From Polynucleobacter sp. AP-Melu-500A-A1 (GTDB lineage: Bacteria; Pseudomonadota; Gammaproteobacteria; Burkholderiales; Burkholderiaceae): a DNA stretch of 64,000 bases. The stretch covers positions 434,001 through 498,000 of the forward strand of contig NZ_JACVOZ010000002.1 in assembly GCF_018882125.1 (NCBI RefSeq). The letters run 5' to 3'. Both the position numbers and the translations under genes were made by a program. Below, in pieces: positions 35,560 to 44,982 of the stretch. Positions within the stretch are counted from its first letter, which is position 1, and each line of letters starts with the position of its first letter. The notes beneath the pieces were generated by a model. The model made no database searches. It was not told the origin of the DNA and worked only from the letters and a program-made list of their open reading frames with translations.

Positions 35560-36540
35560 ATGAAATTTAAGGATTACTACGAAACATTGGGGGTGGCTCG
35601 ATCTGCTACCGAGGCTGAGATCAAATCAGCGTACCGTAAGTTGGCACGCAAGTTTCACCCCGATGTGAACAAAGAGGCTGGAGCTGAAGAACAGTTCAAG
35701 GCGATTGGAGAGGCTTACGCTGTTCTGAAAGACACTGAGAAACGTGCCGCTTACGATCGCTTTGGATCAAACTGGAAAAATGGTCAGGACTTCACCCCTC
35801 CTCCTAATTGGAACGAAGGTTTTGAATACGCGGATGATGGTTATGGCGGAGCTAGTGCTGGTTATGGCGGCGGCTTCGAAGGTGATCAAAGTGAATTCTT
35901 TGAATCGCTTTTTGGCAGAGGCAGGCAGCGTCAAGGTGCTCGTTCAGGTAATGCACGCCAGGGAATGAACTTTAAAGGTCAAGATCATCATGCCAAAATA
36001 TTGATTGATCTTGCTGATGCTTACAACGGCGCAAAACGCACTATTGCTTTACACATGCCCAGCAGGGATGCGCAAGGTCATGTCAGTACTCAAGAGCGTA
36101 AATTGGATGTCAGTATTCCAAAAGGAATTAAAGCTGGTCAAAACTTACGCCTGTCTGGACAAGGCGGCCCTGGCATGGGTGAAGGTGGTGCGGGTGATCT
36201 CTATTTAGAAATTGATTTCCATCCAAACCCTATCTATCGAATCGATGGCAAAGATATCTATATCGATATTCCGCTTGCGCCATGGGAAGCGGCTTTAGGC
36301 ACTACAGTCAATGTCCCTACCCCTGCCGGCTCAACACTAGAACTCAAGATCCCTGCAGCGACAGTTGCAGGTCGCAAGATGCGTCTTAAAGGTAAAGGTA
36401 TTCCCAGTGCCGAACCGGGTGATCTCTATGTGGTACCTACGATTGCTTTACCGCCAGCAGATACAGATGCCCATAAAGAGGCTTATCAAAATTTTTCAAA
36501 GGCTTTTGATTTCAACCCCAGAACTCACTTGAAGGGATGA
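35560..36540 (+). CDS. cbpA: DnaJ-class co-chaperone CbpA
   Basis: 326-residue type II (zinc-finger-free) J-domain protein that stimulates DnaK and in Escherichia coli also binds curved DNA. The J domain (1-68) has YYETLGV and the essential HPD (KFHPDVNK). A Gly-rich linker follows (about 85-115), then two DnaJ C-terminal beta domains ([34 protein letters not shown]). ATG 35560 was chosen by domain start; the frame extends upstream without family similarity. It overlaps cbpM by 4 bp. Confidence 0.93.
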   Translation: MKFKDYYETLGVARSATEAEIKSAYRKLARKFHPDVNKEAGAEEQFKAIGEAYAVLKDTEKRAAYDRFGSNWKNGQDFTPPPNWNEGFEYADDGYGGASAGYGGGFEGDQSEFFESLFGRGRQRQGARSGNARQGMNFKGQDHHAKILIDLADAYNGAKRTIALHMPSRDAQGHVSTQERKLDVSIPKGIKAGQNLRLSGQGGPGMGEGGAGDLYLEIDFHPNPIYRIDGKDIYIDIPLAPWEAALGTTVNVPTPAGSTLELKIPAATVAGRKMRLKGKGIPSAEPGDLYVVPTIALPPADTDAHKEAYQNFSKAFDFNPRTHLKG

Positions 36541-36857
36541 TGAAAATGACTCAAACCAATATCACCTGGATTGAAGGTAGCGTCGTAGAAAATGAAGTGC
36601 ACATGACTATTGTGGAGCTCTCACATGCTTCCCGCACCCCACAAGATCTCATCATGTCTTGGGTATCTGAAGGTGTCTTAAGTCCAACAGGATCCTCTCC
36701 GCAAGATTGGCGCTTTAGCGGAGAGTCACTGCGCAGAGCCAAGACTGCCGCTCACCTCACACATGATTTGGAATTAAATACACCAGGAGTAGCGCTCGCT
36801 TTAGATCTCCTGGATGAAATCGCACAACTGCGCGCACGCATCCAAATCAGAAGCTAA
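36537..36857 (+). CDS. cbpM: CbpM-like modulator of CbpA
   Basis: 106 residues (103 or 105 from the later ATGs). CbpM binds the CbpA J domain and blocks DnaK stimulation; it has a MerR-like helical fold. The segment [15 protein letters not shown] and [25 protein letters not shown] match the family, and the ending [14 protein letters not shown] is coiled-coil-like. Three starts are possible (36537, 36540, 36546) in ATGATGAAAATG; AAGGG at 36532 is best spaced for 36546. Translation is coupled to cbpA through the ATGA overlap. Confidence 0.88.
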   Translation: MMKMTQTNITWIEGSVVENEVHMTIVELSHASRTPQDLIMSWVSEGVLSPTGSSPQDWRFSGESLRRAKTAAHLTHDLELNTPGVALALDLLDEIAQLRARIQIRS

Positions 36858-36864
36858 GAATTCT

Positions 36865-38793
36865 TTAAGCCTCGGAGCGGCTCAATAGTTGCTCCCAGCG
36901 CTGTAGCATTTGATCAAGCTGACCAGTAATTTCTGTCAAGCGAGCTTGCATGCTGGCAGCCAGTTCGGGTTCATTTTTATATAAGTCTGGATTACTCATC
37001 GCAATCCCAATATCAGCCTGCTCAGTCTCTAGCACTTCGATTTGGCCTGGCAAGACTTCGAGCTCTTGGCGCTCCTTACCGTTGAGCTTTTGCACCCCAC
37101 TCTTTGCTATTGGCTTAGCTTCTACTTTGGTCTCAGCTTTGATCTCCGCCTTTGGAGGGGTAGCACTTTGTAATTTTGCGTTTGAGTTTGCTGCCCGAAT
37201 TTTGTCTGAGCGGGCTTTTTGGATTTTCCAATCCTCATAGCCACCCTCGTATTCACGCCAGAGTCCTTCACCCTCATGAGCAATGATGCTGGTGACGACG
37301 TTATCTAGGAAGTATCGATCGTGACTTACTAGAAATACAGTTCCTTTGTAATCCTGCAATAGTTGCTCCAACAAATCCAAAGTATCAATATCTAAGTCAT
37401 TGGTTGGCTCATCCAAAACCAGCACATTTGCAGGTCTGGCAAACAAACGTGCCAACAATAAGCGATTGCGCTCACCTCCAGACAAAGTACTTACAGGAGA
37501 ATTGGTACGCTCAGGTGCAAATAAAAAATCACTCAAATAACTCTTCACGTGTTTTTTATTACCGTTAATTTCAATCCACTCACTGCCCGGGCTAATGTAA
37601 TCCTCTAGCGAGGCATTGAGATCTAGGCCTTCACGCATTTGATCAAAGTAAGCGACTTCAATGCGCGTCCCCATGGTTGCGGTACCAGAATCCGGTGCAA
37701 TAGTTCCCAGAATAAGTTTTAGTAAAGTTGTTTTACCAGCGCCGTTTGGTCCCAATAAACCAACCTTATCGCCACGCAAAATGGTAGCCGTGAAATCCTT
37801 CACAATCGGTCGATCGTAAGACTTGGATACTTCTTGCAAGTCAGCAACAATCTTGCCGCTACGATCCCCCGCCGATACTGCCAACTTCACTTGACCTATA
37901 GCATCTCTGCGCTGAGCGCGACTGGTACGCAAGTTTTCCAAGCGAGCTATACGGGCAACGCTGCGGGTACGGCGCGCTTCAACCCCTTTGCGTATCCAAA
38001 CCTCTTCCTGTGCCAATAATTTATCTGCTCTCGCATTTGCTAAAGACTCAGAATTGAGCTCTTGGTCCTTGAGCACTTCATAAGCTGAGAAGTTTCCTGG
38101 GTATGAGCGCAAGATACCGCGATCCAATTCAACAATCTGTGTGCAAACGTTATCTAAGAAAGCGCGATCATGAGTAACCAAAATGACAGAGCCTTGATAC
38201 TCTTTTAAAAGATCTTCTAACCAAGCAATAGAATCTAAATCCAGATGGTTGGTGGGCTCATCCAATAAAAGAACATCAGGCATCTCTACTAGCGCCCGCG
38301 CTAAGGCAACTCGTTTCTTTGTTCCACCGGAGAGCGTACTGATTTTGACATCCGACTCTAAATGTAGTCGATCGAGTGTTTCATATACCCGTTGCTCCCA
38401 GTTCCAGCCACTTAGGGCTTCAAGCTGAGACTGCACTTCATCTAAGCGATGATGGGAAGCATCATCCCACTCGCCAACGCTTAAGGCTTCATACTCTTCA
38501 CGTAAGGCCTTCGCTTGCGCAACACCTTTGGAGACGGCTTCAAAGACAGTTTCTTCTGCATCAAAAATGGGTTCCTGTGGAACATAGGCAATACGTAAGC
38601 CTTGCTGGTATTGCAAAAGCCCATCATCCATTTTTTCTATGCCGGCCAAGATCTTCAACAAAGAAGATTTACCTGTGCCATTACGGCCAATTAAGCCAAC
38701 ACGTTCGCCTGCTTCCAGGGAAAAAGCGGTGTTTGCGAGGAGGTCAACGTGGCCAAAAGCCAGTTTTGCATCAGTAAGTACGATTAAAGCCAT
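36865..38793 (-). CDS. uup: ABC-F ATPase Uup
   Basis: 642-residue cytosolic ABC-F protein with two ATPase domains and no membrane segments. The first Walker A is GLIGRNGTGKSSLLK with signature LSGGTKKRVALARALV; the second is GLLGPNGAGKTTLLK with LSGGERNRLLLARLFA. The interdomain linker (about 245-310) is highly charged. A basic/Gln-rich segment leads to the Uup C-terminal coiled coil (about 560-640), which binds DNA in Escherichia coli Uup. It acts on ribosomes or on DNA replication/repair intermediates. Convergent with cbpM. Confidence 0.92.
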   Translation of the reverse strand: MALIVLTDAKLAFGHVDLLANTAFSLEAGERVGLIGRNGTGKSSLLKILAGIEKMDDGLLQYQQGLRIAYVPQEPIFDAEETVFEAVSKGVAQAKALREEYEALSVGEWDDASHHRLDEVQSQLEALSGWNWEQRVYETLDRLHLESDVKISTLSGGTKKRVALARALVEMPDVLLLDEPTNHLDLDSIAWLEDLLKEYQGSVILVTHDRAFLDNVCTQIVELDRGILRSYPGNFSAYEVLKDQELNSESLANARADKLLAQEEVWIRKGVEARRTRSVARIARLENLRTSRAQRRDAIGQVKLAVSAGDRSGKIVADLQEVSKSYDRPIVKDFTATILRGDKVGLLGPNGAGKTTLLKLILGTIAPDSGTATMGTRIEVAYFDQMREGLDLNASLEDYISPGSEWIEINGNKKHVKSYLSDFLFAPERTNSPVSTLSGGERNRLLLARLFARPANVLVLDEPTNDLDIDTLDLLEQLLQDYKGTVFLVSHDRYFLDNVVTSIIAHEGEGLWREYEGGYEDWKIQKARSDKIRAANSNAKLQSATPPKAEIKAETKVEAKPIAKSGVQKLNGKERQELEVLPGQIEVLETEQADIGIAMSNPDLYKNEPELAASMQARLTEITGQLDQMLQRWEQLLSRSEA

Positions 38794-38964
38794 GCCGACA
38801 TTATCATCACTTCGGAAAAACCTGGGATATTTCCCTTGATTTCCGCAAGACTAGGGGATGAAGATCTACAAATCAGCCCCTTATCACTCCATCTCATCAT
38901 TTCTGAAGGCCACACGGGTGGTAGCAAATCTACTTTGGCAAAAAGAGTTAGGACTGATCAATGA

Positions 38965-40578
38965 TTACTTTGAGCAGCAATCAAGCGCAAGCGCTTCTGC
39001 GACCTTAATCCCATCGACGCCTGCCGACAAGATTCCTCCCGCATAACCAGCGCCCTCTCCTGCTGGATACAGACCTTTGATATTGAGGCTCTGAAAGTTT
39101 AGACCACGAGTAATCCGCAATGGCGAAGATGTTCGAGTCTCAATTCCCGTTAAGACAGCGTCTTTCATGGAAAAGCCTTTGATCTGTTTCTCAAAAGCAG
39201 GAATAGCTTCTCGTATCGCTTCAATCGCATAGTCCGGCAAACTAAGGGCCAAATCAGTGAGATGCACACCTGGCTTATAAGAGGGTATGACACTACCAAA
39301 TTGAGTAGATGGTTTGCCTTCTAAAAAATCTCCCACTAATTGACCAGGTGCTTCATACGTTCTCCCACCTAATTCATAAGCTTTGGATTCCAAAGCGCGT
39401 TGGAACTCGATACCTGCCAGCGGGCCACCAGGATAGTCCTCTGGGGTTATGCCCACCACGATGCCCGCATTTGCATTGCGCTCATTACGAGAATACTGGC
39501 TCATGCCATTGGTAACTACACGATTGGGTTCTGATGTAGCAGCAACTACAGTACCTCCAGGGCACATACAAAAGCTATACACCGAGCGACCATTCTTGGC
39601 GTGATGCACTAACTTGTAATCTGCGGCTCCAATCAATTCATTTCCAGCGTGGGGGCCTAAACGCGCCCTATCAATTAATGACTGAGGATGCTCAATCCGA
39701 AATCCTACCGAGAACGGTTTAGCTTCCATGAAGACACCAGCCTCATGCAAGGCCTTAAAGGTATCGCGTGCACTGTGCCCAAGCGCTAGAATCACCTGAT
39801 TTGCCGCTAGATCTGCTTGATTCTCGATCATAACTCCTGTGATTTGCTCATTATCGATATCAAAGCCAATTACTTTTTGAGAAAAACGAATCTCTCCACC
39901 TAATTCAATAATTTGTTGGCGAATCTTTTCTACTACCCCGACTAAACGAAAGGTGCCAATGTGGGGTTTGGCAACATAACGAATTTCTTCTGGCGCACCA
40001 GCCTTGATAAATTCTGCAATGACTTTGCGCCCATAAAACTTAGGATCTTTAATTTGGCTATAGAGCTTGCCATCTGAGAATGTACCTGCCCCACCCTCAC
40101 CAAACTGCACATTCGATTCTGGGTTGAGGATATTTTTGCGCCATAAACCCCAAGTATCTTGCGTGCGCTCACGCACTGGCTTGCCACGCTCCAAAACAAT
40201 TGGCTTAAAGCCCATTTGCGCCAGGACCAAGGCCGCAAAGATTCCACATGGGCCAAATCCAATCACCACTGGACGCAATATCTTGCCATTGAGCAATGAT
40301 TCCGGCGCTTTTGCTACAAAGTGGTAACTCGTATCTGGGGAAAGCTTGATATGCACATCATTAGCAAACTTTTTCAGTGTGACATCTTCGTCTTTCACTG
40401 AACAATCTATGGTGTAGATAAAAGAAAGAGTGACATTTTTTCTAGCATCATAGCTACGCTTAAAGATATCAAACGTAATCAGATCTTTTGCAGATATATC
40501 TAAACGTTTAAGAATCGCCTCCTCAATTGCTTCAGGTGAATGGCTAATGGGTAAACGTAGTTCAGTAATGCGAATCAT
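38965..40578 (-). CDS. FAD-dependent oxidoreductase of the COG2509 family
   Basis: 537-residue flavoprotein. An N-terminal domain (1-105) of about four strands, the start MIRITELRLPISH, precedes a Rossmann FAD domain with VIGFGPCGIFAALVLAQMG (about 108-126) and ERGKPVRERTQD. The middle has GEGGAGTFSDGKLYSQIKDP, and the C-terminus YPAGEGAGYAGGILSAGVDG. The family is widespread and its reaction unknown. Bug gene 4 follows 9 bp upstream of its start in the opposite sense of transcription order (same strand), so it may be co-transcribed. Confidence 0.85.
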   Translation of the reverse strand: MIRITELRLPISHSPEAIEEAILKRLDISAKDLITFDIFKRSYDARKNVTLSFIYTIDCSVKDEDVTLKKFANDVHIKLSPDTSYHFVAKAPESLLNGKILRPVVIGFGPCGIFAALVLAQMGFKPIVLERGKPVRERTQDTWGLWRKNILNPESNVQFGEGGAGTFSDGKLYSQIKDPKFYGRKVIAEFIKAGAPEEIRYVAKPHIGTFRLVGVVEKIRQQIIELGGEIRFSQKVIGFDIDNEQITGVMIENQADLAANQVILALGHSARDTFKALHEAGVFMEAKPFSVGFRIEHPQSLIDRARLGPHAGNELIGAADYKLVHHAKNGRSVYSFCMCPGGTVVAATSEPNRVVTNGMSQYSRNERNANAGIVVGITPEDYPGGPLAGIEFQRALESKAYELGGRTYEAPGQLVGDFLEGKPSTQFGSVIPSYKPGVHLTDLALSLPDYAIEAIREAIPAFEKQIKGFSMKDAVLTGIETRTSSPLRITRGLNFQSLNIKGLYPAGEGAGYAGGILSAGVDGIKVAEALALDCCSK

Positions 40579-40587
40579 GTGGAAGGG

Positions 40588-41577
40588 TTAATCAGCCTTA
40601 GCGCCCGAGCTCTTGACGACATTTGCCATGCGATCAAAATCTTTAGCTAACAACTGATTAAATTCCGTTGGGCTTAAATTACCAATTTCGATTCCTTGGC
40701 GACGCATGCGCTCAATAATGTCAGGCTGCTTTAAAAGCTTAGTCATTTCTGCTGAAACTTTATTAATGACTTCTTTGGGTGTGCCAACTGGCGCTAGCAA
40801 TCCAAACCAGCTATCAAATGCATAACCCTTCAGCGTATTACCAATCGGTGGAACGCCAGGAACAAATGGCGAAGGCTTCTCAGAAGAAACCCCTAAGAAG
40901 CGAATACGAGAATCATTAGCAAACGGTAATGCAGCCACATTGGCAGCAATCACTGCTTGCGCACGACCAGCTAAGAGTTCGGTTATCGCATCACCAGTTC
41001 CCTTGGTAGGTATATGGACTAAATCTATTCCAGCCATGCTATCAAAGTAAGCCATCGCTAAATGGGAGGCACTACCATTTCCAGCGCTAGCATAGTTATA
41101 TTGACCCGGTTTCGCTTTTGCTAGAACAATGAACTCAGCAACGTTCTTTGCTGGAAACTCAGCATTGGTCATCATGATGTAACTACTAGTTCCAATATAG
41201 GCTGCTGCTGTGAAATCCTTTTGTGGGTCAAAGCTTAACTTTGGAAACAAAGTGCCATTGATATTGTGGCTAGCTGCCGCCATTACAAAGGTATAGCCAT
41301 CAGCAGGTGACTTAGCCACAATGCCAGTACCCACCGTGCCACCTGCCCCCGCTTTATTTTCGACCAATACTGTCTCTCCAAGAGCGACTCCCAATTCATT
41401 TGAAAATGAGCGCGCTAAGGCATCTTGAACACTTCCCGGAGAAAACGGCACGATGATCTTGATCGGTTTCGTTGGCCATGGAGCTGCGGCAGCTGCAAAT
41501 TGGAAAAAGCAAACTAACAAAAGACCACCAAAAAGGCTGGTAGTAAACCGTATTTTCTTCATCAAAAAGGGCTTCAT
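40588..41577 (-). CDS. Bug/TctC-family periplasmic solute receptor (4)
   Basis: 329 residues with a signal peptide ending near AAAA-APW. Segments: PIKIIVPFSPGSVQDALARS, ENKAGAGGTVGTGIVAKSPADGYTF and LVHIPTKGTGDAITELLAGR (Thr replaces the usual Tyr in PYKG). TGGAG precedes the first ATG. It is the gene before the COG2509 oxidoreductase on the same strand (9-bp gap). No transporter membrane genes adjoin. The ligand is unknown. Confidence 0.9.
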   Translation of the reverse strand: MKPFLMKKIRFTTSLFGGLLLVCFFQFAAAAAPWPTKPIKIIVPFSPGSVQDALARSFSNELGVALGETVLVENKAGAGGTVGTGIVAKSPADGYTFVMAAASHNINGTLFPKLSFDPQKDFTAAAYIGTSSYIMMTNAEFPAKNVAEFIVLAKAKPGQYNYASAGNGSASHLAMAYFDSMAGIDLVHIPTKGTGDAITELLAGRAQAVIAANVAALPFANDSRIRFLGVSSEKPSPFVPGVPPIGNTLKGYAFDSWFGLLAPVGTPKEVINKVSAEMTKLLKQPDIIERMRRQGIEIGNLSPTEFNQLLAKDFDRMANVVKSSGAKAD

Positions 41578-41668
41578 TGATTACTCCAGAACGTTGATCA
41601 GATTCCTAAAATGATACTGGGTATATGGCAAATCCCTCTGTATTTTCGGTAAAAGGCGATAATGCGCC

Positions 41669-42220
41669 ATGGCTCTACGCGCAACTATCCACAAGGCTGA
41701 CCTTCACCTCGCCGACTCAGACCGTCACTACTATGGCAGTCACTCCCTCACAATCGCCAAGCACCCCTCAGAAACCGAGGAGCGGATGATGGTCAGAATC
41801 ATCGCTTTTGCCCTGCAAGCCCATGAAGATCTGGTCTTTACCAAGGGATTAAGTGATACCGATGAGCCCGATTTATGGATCAAGGATCTGACTGATTCCA
41901 TCAAATTGTGGGTAGAGATAGGTCAGCCTGATGAGCGTCGCATTTTGAAGGCTTGCGGTAGATCAGATCAGGTCATTGTTTATTGCTACGGTGGTCACAC
42001 TAGCAAAATCTGGTGGGATGGCATTGCTAATAAGCTGACCAGAGCAAAAAATCTGCAAGTCATCTCCATACCAGCCGAACAAGCACATGAGCTTTATAAG
42101 TTAGTTGAGCGCAGCATGGTATTGCATGTGAATATTCAAGATGGTGAGGCCTATGTTTCTTCTGATCAAGGCCAAGTCACAATTACCCCAGAGATCTGGC
42201 GCAATCATCAAACACAATGA
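41669..42220 (+). CDS. yaeQ: YaeQ-family protein
   Basis: 183 residues, the usual YaeQ length. The start MALRATIHKADLHLADSDRHYY, the PSETEERMMVRIIAFAL segment and SIKLWVEIGQPDERRILKACGRSDQV are characteristic. YaeQ has a PD-(D/E)XK-like fold; the motif residues (E in SETEERMM, D in EPDLW and E-x-Q in WVEIGQ) are present, suggesting a nuclease-like site, though activity is not established. It overlaps the following PIN gene by 4 bp (ATGA). Confidence 0.92.
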   Translation: MALRATIHKADLHLADSDRHYYGSHSLTIAKHPSETEERMMVRIIAFALQAHEDLVFTKGLSDTDEPDLWIKDLTDSIKLWVEIGQPDERRILKACGRSDQVIVYCYGGHTSKIWWDGIANKLTRAKNLQVISIPAEQAHELYKLVERSMVLHVNIQDGEAYVSSDQGQVTITPEIWRNHQTQ

Positions 42221-42627
42221 AGACGGTCATCTTTGATACCAATGTCTTGCTAGATCTATTTGTCTTCAATGATTTTAGAGTACTTCATATCAAGCAGGCT
42301 TTAATAGAGCGGCAATTAGATGCTCTTGCCAGCCAGCAAACGCTAGCGGAATTTACAGAGGTCATCTCACGCCCACTATTTTCCTTGGATCAAAGTGCTC
42401 AAGAAAAAATAGTGCAAGAGTGGCAAACACTAGCGCATATGATCGATGAGAATAAAATCATTGCCGCACCTTGGCACTGTCGCGACAATGATGATCAAAT
42501 CTTCTTGGATCTCGCCTATACATGTAAGCCATGCATCTTACTGAGCAAGGATAATGAAGTCCTTAAATTGGCAAATCTTGCAGCAAATGAAGGCGTACTA
42601 ATTACCTCCGACTACACTAGCCTATAG
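42217..42627 (+). CDS. PIN-domain protein (VapC/PIN_3-like), no adjacent antitoxin
   Basis: 136-residue putative ribonuclease. The acidic PIN residues are at D7 (IFDTNVLLD), E in [12 protein letters not shown]88-D90 ([11 protein letters not shown]) and the C-terminal [10 protein letters not shown]. Similar proteins are annotated as toxins of the PIN_3 family, but the partner antitoxin gene is not adjacent: the upstream gene is yaeQ (coupled by ATGA) and the downstream gene is convergent. It may therefore be a housekeeping RNase and not a toxin. Confidence 0.85.
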   Translation: MKTVIFDTNVLLDLFVFNDFRVLHIKQALIERQLDALASQQTLAEFTEVISRPLFSLDQSAQEKIVQEWQTLAHMIDENKIIAAPWHCRDNDDQIFLDLAYTCKPCILLSKDNEVLKLANLAANEGVLITSDYTSL

Positions 42628-43620
42628 GCCTTGAGCAGCTTGTGCAGCGATTTCAAAAGATTTGAGGCGAGCTTGATGATCAAAGATCTGTCCGGTCATC
42701 ACCAATTCACTTGCACCAGTCAAATCCAACCAATGACGCATCGTCTTTCTCACGGTTTCTAGAGACCCTACAGCCGAGACCTGCAAAGTATGTGCAGCAG
42801 CAGCTTGTTCATGAGGTGCACAAAAATCATTCAGGTCTGTAATTGGAGGTGGAAGTTGTCCCCGAGTATTCCGCCGCATGCGAACGACATTTTGTTGCAA
42901 GGTCGTAAATAGATATTGCGCTTCTTCATCTGTATCGGCAGCAACCACATTCATTAAAAATGCAGAATACGGCTTATCTAACTTATCCGAAGGCTTAAAG
43001 AGTTCACGATAGATTTTCATTGCCTCTAATAATTGCTCCGGAGCAAAGTGGGATGCAAATGCATAAGGCAAACCAAAATGTGCCGCTAGTTGAGCTCCAT
43101 ACAAGCTAGAACCGAGAATCCAAATTGGCACCTCAGTATTGGCGCCAGGAATAGCCTTAACTGCCTGCCCCTCTTGAATGGGCCCAAAATAATGTTGCAA
43201 CTCTCGAACGTCTTGCGGAAAGCGATCATCACTTCCCAATAAATCTCGGCGCAAGGCTCGAGCAGTCGTTTGATCAGTCCCAGGCGCACGTCCCAAACCT
43301 AATTCAATTCTTCCAGGATAGATGGAAGCCAGAGTGCCAAACTGCTCGGCTATGACGAGTGGCGCATGGTTGGGCAACATAACGCCACCAGAGCCCACAC
43401 GGATCGTTTTAGTGCCGCCAGCCAGATACCCTATTAAGACCGCTGTAGCTGAGCTGGCATTGCCCGTCATATTGTGGTGCTCAGCCACCCAGTAGCGCGT
43501 ATAACCCCACTTCTCGGCATGCTGAGCCACATCCAAGGAATTACGAAGGGCATCACCCGCAGTAAATCCTTGTGGAATCGGAGATATATCTAGAATGGAG
43601 TACGGGATGGGATTGACCAT
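42622..43620 (-). CDS. luciferase-like flavin-dependent monooxygenase (LLM class)
   Basis: 332-residue TIM-barrel oxidoreductase using reduced FMN, like YhbW. Segments: [60 protein letters not shown] and [36 protein letters not shown] is near the middle. The substrate is unknown. It ends overlapping the PIN gene by 6 bp, convergently, and is divergent from the DUF1653 gene. Confidence 0.92.
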   Translation of the reverse strand: MVNPIPYSILDISPIPQGFTAGDALRNSLDVAQHAEKWGYTRYWVAEHHNMTGNASSATAVLIGYLAGGTKTIRVGSGGVMLPNHAPLVIAEQFGTLASIYPGRIELGLGRAPGTDQTTARALRRDLLGSDDRFPQDVRELQHYFGPIQEGQAVKAIPGANTEVPIWILGSSLYGAQLAAHFGLPYAFASHFAPEQLLEAMKIYRELFKPSDKLDKPYSAFLMNVVAADTDEEAQYLFTTLQQNVVRMRRNTRGQLPPPITDLNDFCAPHEQAAAAHTLQVSAVGSLETVRKTMRHWLDLTGASELVMTGQIFDHQARLKSFEIAAQAAQGL

Positions 43621-43653
43621 CTCTCGATCATACTGAGAAAGTCATTTTTTATC

Positions 43654-43875
43654 ATGAGTAAACCCAAAATGGCAGACCCTGATGCAGGGCTGTTTAAACC
43701 CGGCACCAAACTAAAGCACATCAAGACTGGTGGATTCTATAAAGTGGTCATGCTAGCCAATATTGAAGCTACTCTAGAGCCCGCTTATGTCTATGAGTCC
43801 TTGCAATCACATGACTTTTGGATACGCCCACAGGCTGAAATGGAAGATGGGCGTTTTGAGCTCATCGAGCAATAA
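43654..43875 (+). CDS. DUF1653 small protein
   Basis: 73-residue protein with the DUF1653 SH3-like core: KLKHIKTGGFYKVV, EPAYVYESL and DFWIRPQAEMEDGRFELI. Function unknown. It is followed 23 bp later by slyX and then a holin-like gene on the same strand, probably one operon. Confidence 0.85.
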   Translation: MSKPKMADPDAGLFKPGTKLKHIKTGGFYKVVMLANIEATLEPAYVYESLQSHDFWIRPQAEMEDGRFELIEQ

Positions 43876-43898
43876 TCCATCAATAATAGGAATATGGA

Positions 43899-44102
43899 AT
43901 GAGCAATCCCACTGAAGACCGAATCACCAATTTAGAGATTAAATTGAGCTTTACTGAGGATTTGATTGAAAAACTCAATGAGACGATCTACAAACAGCAG
44001 CAACAAATTGAGTTTTTATACCGAGAGCTTAAAGCTATCAAGGAGCAAGCTGGCAGTGGTGGTGCGGGCAGTTTAAAAGATGAAATCCCCCCGCACTACT
44101 GA
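43899..44102 (+). CDS. slyX: SlyX-family protein
   Basis: 67-residue coiled-coil protein. RITNLEIKLSFTEDLIEKLN and the heptads through LYRELKAIKEQ are the SlyX core, with the usual acidic/His end PPHY. AGGA precedes the ATG. The function of SlyX is unknown. It lies between the DUF1653 and holin-like genes. Confidence 0.92.
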   Translation: MSNPTEDRITNLEIKLSFTEDLIEKLNETIYKQQQQIEFLYRELKAIKEQAGSGGAGSLKDEIPPHY

Positions 44103-44160
44103 ACGACTGATAAGATACATTTATAGAAACCGATTTTCACTTCACCTAAAGGACTAAATC

Positions 44161-44508
44161 ATGGGCAACTTAACACCTTTTATTGTTCAGTGGGGCTTAA
44201 CTTCTTTATCGCTGTGGGTTGCTAGCTATATTTTTAGTGGTCTACGATTTGCTGATGGTGGCTCGCTCATCATCGCAGCACTACTGCTTGGCTTTGCAAA
44301 TGCCATTGTCAAGCCATTGCTTATTCTCTTTACCTTGCCGCTTACCGTAGTCACCATGGGGCTATTCCTCTTGGTCATTAATGCTTTGGTATTGATGCTA
44401 GTCTCCGCCCTGGTGAGTGGCTTTACGATTTCCAGCTTCTGGACTGCGCTCTTTGCCAGTATCTTTATTTCTTTATTTAGCCTCTTCATCATTAACTTGA
44501 TTTCCTAA
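44161..44508 (+). CDS. phage-holin-superfamily 4 (DUF360) membrane protein
   Basis: 115-residue protein with four hydrophobic helices. SLWVASYIFSGLRF, ANAIVKPLLILFTLPLTVVTMGLFLLVINALVLM and FWTALFASIFISLFSLF are the family pattern. Despite the family name it is a widespread chromosomal membrane protein and no phage genes are present. AAGGA lies 8 bases upstream of the ATG. An inverted repeat with a T tract follows. Confidence 0.88.
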   Translation: MGNLTPFIVQWGLTSLSLWVASYIFSGLRFADGGSLIIAALLLGFANAIVKPLLILFTLPLTVVTMGLFLLVINALVLMLVSALVSGFTISSFWTALFASIFISLFSLFIINLIS

Positions 44509-44519
44509 GACAAATCAGT

Positions 44520-44568
44520 AAGGCTAGCTCTTACAGAATATTTAACTCCCTAGGTGCTAGCCTTTTTT
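44520..44568 (+). terminator. long-loop inverted repeat with T tract after the holin-like gene
   Basis: AAGGCTAGC (44520-44528) and GCTAGCCTT (44556-44564) are exact inverted repeats around a 27-base loop, followed by TTTT. The right arm lies in the 3' end of the convergent YdcH-like gene. Plausible terminator, with an unusually long loop. Confidence 0.5.
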
Positions 44569-44765
44569 AAAACAGCATAGATTTGATCTTTCAAGAGAAG
44601 CTTTTCTTTCTTGAGAGTCTCTATTTGCTCGGGAGTGCTAGCCTCAGCATGCGCCTCCATTCGTAAAATCTTTTGATCTAGATTATTGTGCTTATCGAAT
44701 AAATGAGAAAAATGACGATCTGAAGTTTTCAGTTGGGTAATAAGTTCGCGATATTCAGGAAACAT
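44550..44765 (-). CDS. YdcH/DUF465-family protein
   Basis: 71-residue helical hairpin. FPEYRELITQLKTSDRHFSHLFDKHNNLDQKI followed by LKKEKLLLKDQIYAVLKK is the DUF465 pattern, with the conserved HLFDKHNxLD. Family members are small cytosolic proteins of unknown function. Convergent to the holin-like gene. Confidence 0.9.
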   Translation of the reverse strand: MFPEYRELITQLKTSDRHFSHLFDKHNNLDQKILRMEAHAEASTPEQIETLKKEKLLLKDQIYAVLKKAST

Positions 44766-44871
44766 GGTTACTCTTTTCGTTCAAGTGAATCGAAACAGCA
44801 CGTTTTTAGTTTAGCAAGGCAAGTTCCAGAGAACAATGGCTTTTAGAAGATATTTAATTTGCCATGCCCCT

Positions 44872-44952
44872 TGCATTAAGCAGGACAAACCCCATATGAA
44901 AATGAGGATTTCTTTATAGAAATTGCAGTAATATCGATAGGTGCATTAAGCA
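44872..44952. repeat. two 11-bp direct repeats TGCATTAAGCA upstream of the H1-like gene
   Basis: TGCATTAAGCA occurs at 44872-44882 and 44942-44952, 70 bases apart, in the promoter interval of the gene at 44983. Each copy is itself a partial palindrome (TGC...GCA). Seven DNA turns apart, they could bind a regulator on one face. Inference only. Confidence 0.4.
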
Positions 44953-44982
44953 CTACTAAATGAAAAAGAAGGGTAATAAACC

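Noticed and set aside
38794..38964. Possible small gene between uup and the COG2509 gene
   Set aside because: The short plus-strand frame overlapping it has no Shine-Dalgarno, no domain and ends inside the neighbouring gene.
42217..42627. Toxin-antitoxin module
   Set aside because: Only a PIN-domain gene is present; no small antitoxin-like ORF overlaps or adjoins it.
44161..44508. Prophage fragment suggested by the holin-family name
   Set aside because: No lysin, structural, integrase or attachment sequences are nearby, and the family is common in bacterial chromosomes.
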